Below are positions 17,745-24,874 of a DNA stretch of 64,000 nucleotides, piece after piece. Under the pieces are notes generated by a model that was not told the DNA's origin, did no database searches, and was given only the letters and a program-made list of their open reading frames with translations. The stretch comes from Pararobbsia silviterrae (lineage in GTDB: Bacteria; Pseudomonadota; Gammaproteobacteria; Burkholderiales; Burkholderiaceae): contig NZ_RBZU01000015.1 of the NCBI RefSeq assembly GCF_003628125.1, positions 1-64,000 of the forward strand. The letters run 5' to 3'. The position numbers and the translations under genes are program-made. The first letter of the stretch is position 1; the number at the start of each line of letters is the position of its first letter.

Positions 17745-18509
17745 ATGCAACGCTTGTCAGGAAAAGTCGCCATCGTCACGGGCGCAAGCTCGGGTATCGG
17801 CCGCGCGGCCGCCAAGCTGTTCGCCGCCGAAGGCGCGAAGGTCGTCGTGGCGGCGCGCCGCGAGGCCGAACTCGATACGCTCGTCAAGGAAATCGAGCAT
17901 GACGGCGGCGTCGCCGCCTCGCTCGCGGGGGACGTGCAATCCGAAGACTTCGCGAAAGCGCTCGTCGCCCTTGCCGTGAGCCGCTTCGGCCGTCTCGACA
18001 TCGCGTACAACAACGCGGGCACGCTCGGCGAGCTGGGTCCGACGACCGGCGTCTCGGAAGCCGGCTGGACCGCGACGCTGGCCACGAACCTCACGAGCGC
18101 GTTCCTGGGCGCCAAACATCAGATCCCCGAGATGATCAAGCACGGCGGCGGCTCGATCCTCTTCACGTCGACGTTCGTCGGTTACTCGTTCGGGTTTCCC
18201 GGCAGCGCGGCTTATGCGGCAAGCAAGTCCGGCATCATCGGACTCACGCAAGCGCTCGCGGCCGAATACGGCGCGCAAGGTGTACGCGTCAACGCGATCC
18301 TGCCCGGCGCCGTCGATACCGATATGTACCGCGACATGAACGACACGGCCGAGTCGCAATCGTTCATCACGGGCCTGCATGCGCTCAAGCGCGTCGCGAA
18401 ACCCGAAGAACTCGCGCGTGCGGCGTTGTACCTCGCGTCCGACGACGCATCGTTCGTCACGGGTACGGCGTCGTTGGTCGACGGCGGCGCATCGATCACG
18501 CGGACATGA
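17745..18509 (+). CDS. Classical SDR-family oxidoreductase
   Basis: Short-chain dehydrogenase of 254 aa. Cofactor motif TGASSGIGRA, then NNAGTLGE, catalytic Ser in SILFTSTFVG, YAASKSG for Tyr/Lys, and RVNAILPGAVDTDM. The C-terminus FVTGTASLVDGGASITRT is typical of FabG-like 3-ketoacyl/alcohol dehydrogenases. The start is ATG 17745 with GGAG seven bases upstream; a TTG two codons earlier is less likely. It is divergent from and probably controlled by the LysR gene at 16701-17609. Substrate unknown. Confidence 0.93.
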   Translation: MQRLSGKVAIVTGASSGIGRAAAKLFAAEGAKVVVAARREAELDTLVKEIEHDGGVAASLAGDVQSEDFAKALVALAVSRFGRLDIAYNNAGTLGELGPTTGVSEAGWTATLATNLTSAFLGAKHQIPEMIKHGGGSILFTSTFVGYSFGFPGSAAYAASKSGIIGLTQALAAEYGAQGVRVNAILPGAVDTDMYRDMNDTAESQSFITGLHALKRVAKPEELARAALYLASDDASFVTGTASLVDGGASITRT

Positions 18510-18564
18510 GCCGCGAGCCGTTGCCGTGAGGATCCCGCAGAGTCTTCACGGCCGTCACGCTCGC

Positions 18565-18609
18565 GTGCGCTAGGTGCGCTGGGTGCGCCCGGTGCGCCCG
18601 GTGCGCGGA
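18565..18609. repeat. Degenerate nonamer tandem repeat, 5 x GTGCGCNNN
   Basis: Five 9-bp units (GTGCGCTAG, GTGCGCTGG, GTGCGCCCG twice, GTGCGCGGA) lie between the SDR stop (18509) and the terminator of the chemoreceptor. The first six bases of every unit are identical. It is noncoding on both sides. Confidence 0.8.
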
Positions 18610-18610
18610 C

Positions 18611-18638
18611 GAAAAAAAACGCGCCGGGGTCGGCGCGT
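18611..18638 (-). terminator. Intrinsic terminator of the chemoreceptor gene
   Basis: Read on the minus strand, ACGCGCCG and CGGCGCGT (8-bp perfect stem, 4-base loop) are followed by a run of eight T (complement of 18612-18619). It lies 14 bases beyond the chemoreceptor stop at 18652, a textbook Rho-independent terminator. Confidence 0.9.
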
Positions 18639-18651
18639 TGTCTTCTGCGGT

Positions 18652-20289
18652 CTATCGAGCGTTCGCGACCCGCGCCGGCATGCGGTCCCGGACCGCTCGC
18701 GCGGCCGGCGGGCGGAACGCAGGCGCCGCGACGACAGCTGAACGCATCGCGCCGTCGTCGACAAGCTTGAACACGGCAACCGCGTGGCGCAGCGCATCGG
18801 CCTGACTTTCGAGCGACTGCGCGGCGGCGCTCGCTTGTTCGACAAGCGCGGCGTTTTGTTGCGTGACGGAATCCATTTGCGTGACGGCCTGCGAGATCTG
18901 ATCGATACCGCGACTTTGTTCGACCGTCGCGGCCGCAATCTCGCTGATGATGTCGGTCACGCGCTTGACCGAGTCGATGATGCCCGTCATCGAACGGCCC
19001 GCATCCTCGACGATCGACGCACCCGCATGGACGTGCGCCGTCGACTGCTCGATCAATTGCCGGATGTCCTTGGCCGCGCTCGACGAACGTTGAGCCAGAT
19101 TGCGCACCTCCGACGCCACCACCGCGAAGCCGCGCCCCTGCTCGCCCGCGCGTGCCGCCTCAACGGCCGCGTTGAGCGCGAGGATATTCGTCTGGAACGC
19201 AATGCCTTCGATGAGGCTGATGATCTCGTTGACCTTGCCCGCGCTTTCGCCGATATCGGTCATGACCGCCACGACGCGCTGCACCGCGTCGGAGCCTTGT
19301 TGCGCCTTGTCCGAGGCGGCTTCCGACAAGCGCGCCGCCTCGTTCGTGTTCTCGGCGTTCTTGTGCACGGTGCTCGTCAGCTCTTCCATGCTTGCCGCGG
19401 TTTGTTCGAGCGATGCGGCTTGCTCCTCGGTACGCGCCGACAAATCGACGTTGCCCGCCGCAACTTCACGCGTCGCCAGCGCAATCTGTTCGCTGCCCGC
19501 GCGCACCGTACGGACCGTGGTCACGAGGCTCTCCTGCATCGTCGCGAGCCCGCCGATCAACAGCCCCATTTCGTCGCGCGACGACACGTCGATGCGATGC
19601 GTGAGATCCCCGTCGGAAATCCGGTCGAAATGTCCAAGCGCGCTTGTGAGCGGGCGGCCGATCGCGTGACGCAGATTGTTCCAGGTCAGCAGCGCGGCCA
19701 ACACGCCGACAGCGATCGCAACCCAGACCACGGCGCGGAAAATCGCAAACGCGTGTTGCTGCGCGAGATACGCGCGCTTGGCGCCGTCGAACACGGCGTC
19801 CTTAAGCTTTTGATCGCTCGCGGTGAAATCCGCGTAGTAGCCATTGTTCTCAAGCGCCGCGCGCATGATGGTTTTCACATCACCGCTTTTGATCGATTGC
19901 GCGAATGCATCAAGGCCCGCGGAAAAAATCTTGCGCTTTTGCGCCACGTCCTGGACAAGCCGATCCTGCTCGGCATCGCGCGGAAGCGCGGCGAATTTCG
20001 ACCAGATCGCATCCGCTTGCGTCGCGAAAGCCTTCGATTTGTCGATGATCGCATCGAGATCCGGCGCGCTCGGATCGAGCGCGGCACGCAGCAGCGCAGC
20101 GCGTTGACGCGCCATCACGATCTCGACTTCGCTGATGCCGGTCACGGCGGGCAGGTCGTTGCTATAGGTATCGCGATTCGCGTGGTTGCTGTCGGTCATG
20201 CCGACGATGCCGAGCATACCGATCAACAACAACAGAGACGCGAGCACCGCCATCGCGATCGCGAGACGCGTCTTGATTGAAACCGTCAT
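18652..20289 (-). CDS. Methyl-accepting chemotaxis protein, Tar-like four-helix sensor
   Basis: Chemoreceptor of 545 aa. The N-terminal helix (about 2-30) is followed by a roughly 150-residue periplasmic region rich in helices (VEIVMARQRAALLRAALD, DKSKAFATQADAIWSKFAAL) in the style of four-helix-bundle (Tar/4HB) sensors. A second membrane helix lies near 185-205 (AVVWVAIAVGVLAALLTW), then HAMP and the signalling domain with [20 protein letters not shown]. No CheR/CheB pentapeptide at the C-terminus, which is an Ala/Arg-rich tail. ATG 20289 is used because TGGAGCG precedes it and the protein then starts directly with the membrane helix. A FliA-like promoter lies 60 bases upstream and an intrinsic terminator follows. 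Confidence 0.94.
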   Translation of the reverse strand: MTVSIKTRLAIAMAVLASLLLLIGMLGIVGMTDSNHANRDTYSNDLPAVTGISEVEIVMARQRAALLRAALDPSAPDLDAIIDKSKAFATQADAIWSKFAALPRDAEQDRLVQDVAQKRKIFSAGLDAFAQSIKSGDVKTIMRAALENNGYYADFTASDQKLKDAVFDGAKRAYLAQQHAFAIFRAVVWVAIAVGVLAALLTWNNLRHAIGRPLTSALGHFDRISDGDLTHRIDVSSRDEMGLLIGGLATMQESLVTTVRTVRAGSEQIALATREVAAGNVDLSARTEEQAASLEQTAASMEELTSTVHKNAENTNEAARLSEAASDKAQQGSDAVQRVVAVMTDIGESAGKVNEIISLIEGIAFQTNILALNAAVEAARAGEQGRGFAVVASEVRNLAQRSSSAAKDIRQLIEQSTAHVHAGASIVEDAGRSMTGIIDSVKRVTDIISEIAAATVEQSRGIDQISQAVTQMDSVTQQNAALVEQASAAAQSLESQADALRHAVAVFKLVDDGAMRSAVVAAPAFRPPAARAVRDRMPARVANAR

Positions 20290-20348
20290 GAGCGCTCCAG
20301 GGTCCGGCTGGAAAGGGTCGATAAATATTTTTTTATCCGGCTCCCGCA

Positions 20349-20375
20349 ATTACGGCATCGAAAGGTTCGACTTTA
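20349..20375 (-). promoter_or_regulatory. Candidate sigma-28 (FliA) promoter for the chemoreceptor
   Basis: On the minus strand TAAA, 15 bases, then GCCGTAAT reads close to the FliA consensus TAAA-N15-GCCGATAA, ending 60 bases before the ATG at 20289. Chemoreceptor genes are the expected class of sigma-28 targets. The rest of the 355-base gap up to the transporter stop at 20645 shows no gene. Confidence 0.6.
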
Positions 20376-20644
20376 GAAAAGCTGAAGAATCGGACGACCG
20401 AAATTCGAAGCGCATCGCTTAGCAATGCGACACGCTACGAATGCACTCGGTGTAAACGCTAGGAAAAATACAGGCGGGATGTGCAAACGCGCGATGCGTG
20501 CGGAACGCATGTGTGATGCATCAACGCCTGATATCGGACTTCGTCACGGTTATGTGCCGTTATTTGAGCGTCATCGGCACGTCATTGATTTCTGCTTGAT
20601 GCGCATCACGCCGAATCAACTCATGAATCACGCACGTATCCGAC

Positions 20645-22036
20645 CTAGTCGGATTGACGACGCGGTGTCGACAGCGATGCGTGCTCGCGCGCGTCCTGTT
20701 CGTCGGCGGCCGAGGCAAGCGCCGCATGCCGCATCAGCGGGATCAGTCTTGCCGCGCCCCATGCGGCGACGAGCAGCACGCCCGCCAACAACGACCATAT
20801 CGCGCTCGCCGACCAGTGCAGACCAAGCAGATAGCCGCCCGCCATCGAACCGATCACCGAGCCGATGCGGCCGATGCCGAGTGCCCAGCTCATGCCGGTC
20901 GCGCGGCTCGACGTCCGGTAGAACGACGACGTGACGACGTGCGCACCCGTTTGCGCGCCGCCGGTGCCGACACCGATCGCGAACATGAGCGGCAACAGCA
21001 CGATCGCCTCGGTTCCGACATGTCCGGCAGCCAACAACGCGAGCACGCCGACGCCGAACGACACCGCGAGCACGCGACACGGACTCCAGCGGTCCATCAA
21101 ATAGCCGAGTCCGATCGAACCGAGCGCGCCGCCGATCTGGAACGTCGAGGTGAACGCCGCCGCGCGCACCATCGTCATGCCGAGATTGGTCAGCAACGTC
21201 GGCAACCAACTGTTCAGAAACAACAGCACGAGCAGGTTCGCGAAGTAGACGACCCAGATCAACACGGTTCCGTGACGCACGTCGCGTGCAAGCAGATCGG
21301 CGACCGGAAAACGGCGGCGCGTATCGGGATGCGTCGCGAGGTCGACGGCGTCGATATCGGCGTGCGGGAACAGCCGCGACGCAATCCGAGCGATCCGCGC
21401 GCCCGCATCGTCACGCAAGGACAGAAAACGCAGCGACTCGGGGATGCCGAGCAGCAAGGCCGGCAGGAACAGTATCGGCAACATGCCGCCGGCGACGAGT
21501 ACCGCGCGCCAGCCGAAGTCCGACACGATCCATGCGGCGGCGAGCCCGCTGATTGCCGCGCCTGCCGTGAAGCCGCAGAACATGGTCGTGACCATCAGCG
21601 AGCGATGGCGTCGCGGGCAGTATTCGGACGTCAGCGTAATCGCGCAGGGCATCGTCGCACCGAGTCCGAGGCCTGCGAAGAAGCGCAGCGCAATGAATAC
21701 CGGCATGGATGTCGCGAGCGATGCGGCGAGCGTCAGCAGTCCGAACACAGCGACGCTCGCGATGAGGATCGTCTTGCGGCCGAAGCGATCCGCGAAAGGA
21801 CCGATCGCCATCGCGCCGACCATCAGCCCGAACACGCCCGATCCGAACAACGGCGCGAGTTGCGGCGGCGTAAGGCCCCATTCGGTCTTGATCGCGGGCG
21901 CGAGATAGCCGACCAGGATCGAATCGAAGCCATCGAGCAGCACCGCGAGGAAACACAGCACGCCGATCCGGATCTGCGCGCGCGACAGCGGCTGCGAATC
22001 GACAAATGCTTCGAGGCTCAGGCGCGCGTTCGCCAT
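20645..22036 (-). CDS. AAHS-family aromatic acid:H+ symporter (MFS)
   Basis: MFS transporter of 463 aa with 12 predicted helices. Helix 1 contains the DGFDSILVGYLAPAI signature, whose Asp is essential in PcaK-type aromatic acid transporters, and loop 2-3 has GPFADRFGRKTILIAS. PESLRFLSLR marks the central loop. GGAG lies nine bases before ATG. It follows the class II aldolase gene on the same strand; the 212-base gap contains a nonamer repeat. The pairing suggests uptake and processing of a hydroxylated organic or sugar acid, as inference. Confidence 0.92.
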   Translation of the reverse strand: MANARLSLEAFVDSQPLSRAQIRIGVLCFLAVLLDGFDSILVGYLAPAIKTEWGLTPPQLAPLFGSGVFGLMVGAMAIGPFADRFGRKTILIASVAVFGLLTLAASLATSMPVFIALRFFAGLGLGATMPCAITLTSEYCPRRHRSLMVTTMFCGFTAGAAISGLAAAWIVSDFGWRAVLVAGGMLPILFLPALLLGIPESLRFLSLRDDAGARIARIASRLFPHADIDAVDLATHPDTRRRFPVADLLARDVRHGTVLIWVVYFANLLVLLFLNSWLPTLLTNLGMTMVRAAAFTSTFQIGGALGSIGLGYLMDRWSPCRVLAVSFGVGVLALLAAGHVGTEAIVLLPLMFAIGVGTGGAQTGAHVVTSSFYRTSSRATGMSWALGIGRIGSVIGSMAGGYLLGLHWSASAIWSLLAGVLLVAAWGAARLIPLMRHAALASAADEQDAREHASLSTPRRQSD

Positions 22037-22128
22037 GACCAGTCTCCGGCTCGTAGTGTTGTCGGCATCGACACGGTTCTGTTGCGCGGACGTGTCGTTT
22101 GAATCGTCGGCGCTAAGGCTTCTTGTTT

Positions 22129-22138
22129 GGCTTAAGCC
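22129..22138. promoter_or_regulatory. Small perfect palindrome before the AAHS gene
   Basis: GGCTTAAGCC, 10 bp, perfectly symmetric, in the gap upstream of the transporter start at 22036, close to a stray copy of the nonamer core (CTAAGGCTTCT, 22112-22122). It could be part of a regulator site; the evidence is only the symmetry. Confidence 0.3.
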
Positions 22139-22174
22139 ATCTTGACGTTCATGAGCTTCTTCAGCTTTTTGAGT

Positions 22175-22252
22175 TTCTAAGGCTTCTAAGGCTTCTAAGG
22201 CTTCTAAGGCTTCTAAGGCTTCTAAGGCTTCTAAGGCTTCTAAGGCTTCTAA
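22175..22252. repeat. Nonamer tandem repeat (TTCTAAGGC)8 running into the aldolase stop
   Basis: Eight exact 9-bp copies (22175-22246) are followed by a partial copy TTCTAA (22247-22252). The stop codon of the class II aldolase (TAG, complement of 22249-22251) is inside the partial copy. In the aldolase frame every unit reads TAG AAG CCT, so each copy contributes another in-frame stop. The tract separates the aldolase from the downstream transporter. Confidence 0.92.
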
Positions 22253-23016
22253 AAATGATCGAGCGTCGCGCGCTTCTCAAGCGCCTTAAGACGATCCGCA
22301 TAACGCTTCCAAAGCGCCCACGGCTTGCCGATCGCGCCCATATTCGTGTCGTCGGCTTGAAGTGCTTCGTCTTCGTCGAGATACGTCACGGGGCCGCCGA
22401 GCGCGATCGCCTGCTGCTGAATCGTCGCGTTGCGTTCCGTATAGATCGCGCGATAGACGACGCCGGGAATCGACGTGCTCGTCGCGACAAAGCCATGCCC
22501 GCGCATCAACGCGATCGCCGACGATCCGAGCGCCTGCGCGAGCGCCGCGCCTTGCTCGGCGCGACGGACCAACATATCGGTACAGCCGAAACAGGCGCGG
22601 ATATCGAAGACCGGCGCGCCTTTCGCGAGAAATCCGGCCATGTGATAGACGGGACGCAGCGGCTGCGTGACGATGCCGAACGGAATCACGGCCGGCGCAT
22701 GGCTGTGCACGACCGCGCGCACATCGGGCCGCGCGCGATAGATCTCCGCATGAATCGGCACCTCGAGATACGGTTTCGCGTCCGCGCCTTCGGAGATCGA
22801 ACCGTCGAGCCGCATCGTGATGATGTCGTCGATCTCGACGAGTTCGGGCGCGCACGAGCGCGAGATCAGGAATTCGCCGGGACGCTCGGGATGACGCGCG
22901 CTCACATGACCGAACGCATCGAGCACGCCCTGATGCGCGAGGATGCGATTCGCGGCGACGAGCTCGTGCTTGAGCGCGAGGAGACGGCTGCCGGCATCGA
23001 TCGAAGGGGTATCCAT
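22249..23016 (-). CDS. Class II aldolase/adducin-family protein
   Basis: Zinc-dependent aldolase-fold protein of 255 aa. It has ANRILAHQGVLDAFGHVSAR at the N-terminus, the Glu site in EVPIHAEIYRARPDV, the metal pair HSH in VVHSHAPAV, and the third His in ALMRGHGFV, as in L-fuculose-phosphate aldolase. Family members cleave or decarboxylate sugar phosphates and related hydroxy acids. The stop lies in the nonamer repeat. It is followed by the AAHS transporter at 20645-22036, probably in the same transcription unit. It diverges from the sugar exporter at 23379. Confidence 0.92.
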   Translation of the reverse strand: MDTPSIDAGSRLLALKHELVAANRILAHQGVLDAFGHVSARHPERPGEFLISRSCAPELVEIDDIITMRLDGSISEGADAKPYLEVPIHAEIYRARPDVRAVVHSHAPAVIPFGIVTQPLRPVYHMAGFLAKGAPVFDIRACFGCTDMLVRRAEQGAALAQALGSSAIALMRGHGFVATSTSIPGVVYRAIYTERNATIQQQAIALGGPVTYLDEDEALQADDTNMGAIGKPWALWKRYADRLKALEKRATLDHF

Positions 23017-23378
23017 GGCGAATCCTTATTCGAGGACGGTCAGTCTAGTCGCGCCGGGCGATGGTGTCAGTCGGGTATTCCCGGACCCGGGCGACGCACA
23101 TCGCCACGGTCGACATTGCGGCCCGTTACACGCGTCGTTGCGCGCATCATATGTGCCGCATATGCACACAGATACGATCGACGCTTCCGGCAAGCGTCCC
23201 GACGACGCATGAAGCGCCGCGCACCGCGGGTGAAGCGCACGAGATGCTCACACCTAGGCGCGATGCAAAACAACGGCCGACACGCGTTAGAATTTGTCCG
23301 CTCGCCCGCACGCGAGCGCTCTACACAAGACTCGATACGATATCGAGCGTCGGAGACAGACCTTTCTTTATCCCGCCC
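23017..23378. other. Divergent intergenic region between aldolase and sugar exporter
   Basis: This 362-base gap carries the promoters of two divergent genes. An open frame runs through part of it from 23061, but its predicted peptide is not transporter-like. Near 23148-23166 CATATGTGC and CATATGCAC occur close together as an imperfect repeat. I see no RNA structure, small gene or clear -10/-35 pair. Confidence 0.4.
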
Positions 23379-24851
23379 ATGAACCAGCGTCTTGCAAGAC
23401 TGGCTGACATTCCGTCATTCGTTCAGATGTGCTGCGCGATCCTGCTGCTCGGCACCGCGTCGTCGTTCACGACTCCCTACCTGTCCTTGTTCGGCGTCCA
23501 GCACGCGGGCATGACGCCGTTGCGGCTCGGCATCTTCATGACGTTGAACGCCGCGAGCAGCGTAACGATGAGCACGCTCGCGGGCAAATGGTCGGATCGG
23601 CGCGGGCGGCACCATGTCGCACTGCTGGGCGCGCTCTGCGCCGCCGTGATCGGCTATGTGGGGCTATGCCTCTTCACGAACTACGCGGCGCTGCTCGTGA
23701 TCGGGATTGCGTTCATCGGTGTCGGCGGATCGGCGATGGCGCTGACCTTCGCCTTCAGCCGCGTCAACCTCGCCTATCGCAACGACGCGGAACGCTCGCT
23801 CGCGACGGCCTCGCTGCGCACGATCTTTTCGATCGCATGGGTGTTCGGACCTTCGATCGGCGCGCTCGTGCTCGCCGCGACGAATTTCAAGGGGCTCTTT
23901 CTGTTTGCGGCCGCAAGCTTCGCGGGATCGGCCGCGATCGTCGCGAAGATCGGCCCCAAAGCCGTCGCCGCGCGCGCACGCACGGCCGCGACGGCAAAGA
24001 CACGCGAAGCCGAGCCCGGCGATGCGATCGACAGCGGGACCATGACGTGGCCCGACGTGGCCGCCGAAGAGCGTGAAATGCTCGCGGAAGAAGCGGAGGC
24101 GCAACGGGCAGCTTCGGCTTCGGCTTCGGCTTCGGCTTCGGCTTCGGCTTCGGCTTCGGCTTCGGCTTCGGCTTCGGCTTCGCAGCATGCATCGACCCAC
24201 GGCGCACGCGACGCAAGCGCACCGCCCGCGCCCACATACGGCGCGCAGCCCGTGCACGTCGACAAGGCCACGCTCTGGCGCACGATCATCGCGCTGACGC
24301 TGCTCGGCCTGAACTCGAACGCCACGATGATCACGCTGCCGCTGTATATCGTCGACGGCATGCATGGCTCACGCGGCCACGTCTCGACGATGCTCGGCCT
24401 CGGCGCGTTGCTTGAAATCCCGATGATGCTGATGCTCGGCGCGCGCGCGCCGCGACTCAACAAGATCCGATGGCTCGCGGCATGCGGCGCGTCTCACGCC
24501 TTGTACTTCGTCGGCATGTCGCTCGCATGGAACGTCGACGTGCTGATCCCGATGCAGGTGCTGTTCGCCTTCGTCATCTCGGTCATGTCGTGCCTCGGCA
24601 TGATCTACATCCAGGACATGATGCCGGCGACGCCGGCCGCGGCCACGGCCCTGTTCTTCAATGCATCGCGCGTCGGCTCGATCCTCGCCGGCGTGCTGTC
24701 GGGCGTGATGATCGGATGCCTCGGCTACCGCGGCACATTCATCGTCCTCGCGCTGTTGGGCATCACGTCGCTGTGCCTGTTCCTCTATCGCTCGGGCGAC
24801 CGTCCCGGCCCACGCGCCGACGATCACCGCGCCGCGCGCACATCAGCCTAG
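23379..24851 (+). CDS. SET-family sugar efflux transporter with a repeat-expanded central loop
   Basis: MFS exporter of 490 aa resembling SetA/SetB (FVQMCCAILLLGTASSFTTP near the start, GKWSDRRGRHHVALLGAL in loop 2-3, TATTLFFN-like AATALFFNASRVGSILAGVLSG near the end). Family members of about 390-400 aa export lactose, glucose analogues or glycosides. The extra length is a hydrophilic central loop of about 100 residues between helices 6 and 7. It is acidic and carries (Ala-Ser)12 at residues about 245-268, encoded by an exact hexamer repeat. ATG 23379 is chosen because the canonical N-terminal helix starts there; no good Shine-Dalgarno is visible (GGAGAC is 27 bases away). Diverges from the class II aldolase. 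Confidence 0.88.
   Translation: MNQRLARLADIPSFVQMCCAILLLGTASSFTTPYLSLFGVQHAGMTPLRLGIFMTLNAASSVTMSTLAGKWSDRRGRHHVALLGALCAAVIGYVGLCLFTNYAALLVIGIAFIGVGGSAMALTFAFSRVNLAYRNDAERSLATASLRTIFSIAWVFGPSIGALVLAATNFKGLFLFAAASFAGSAAIVAKIGPKAVAARARTAATAKTREAEPGDAIDSGTMTWPDVAAEEREMLAEEAEAQRAASASASASASASASASASASASASQHASTHGARDASAPPAPTYGAQPVHVDKATLWRTIIALTLLGLNSNATMITLPLYIVDGMHGSRGHVSTMLGLGALLEIPMMLMLGARAPRLNKIRWLAACGASHALYFVGMSLAWNVDVLIPMQVLFAFVISVMSCLGMIYIQDMMPATPAAATALFFNASRVGSILAGVLSGVMIGCLGYRGTFIVLALLGITSLCLFLYRSGDRPGPRADDHRAARTSA
24111..24182. repeat. In-frame hexamer repeat (GCTTCG)12 coding (Ala-Ser)12
   Basis: Twelve perfect GCTTCG copies, 72 bases, lie inside the sugar exporter gene. The 6-bp unit keeps the reading frame, so changes in copy number would only lengthen or shorten a low-complexity segment of the cytoplasmic loop. 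It does not change the frame or hit a helix. Confidence 0.95.
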
Positions 24852-24874
24852 ACGATCGGCTCAACCCTCTGCTC

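Noticed and set aside
22175-22252. CRISPR array
   Set aside because: The 9-bp units are contiguous without spacers; this is a tandem microsatellite.
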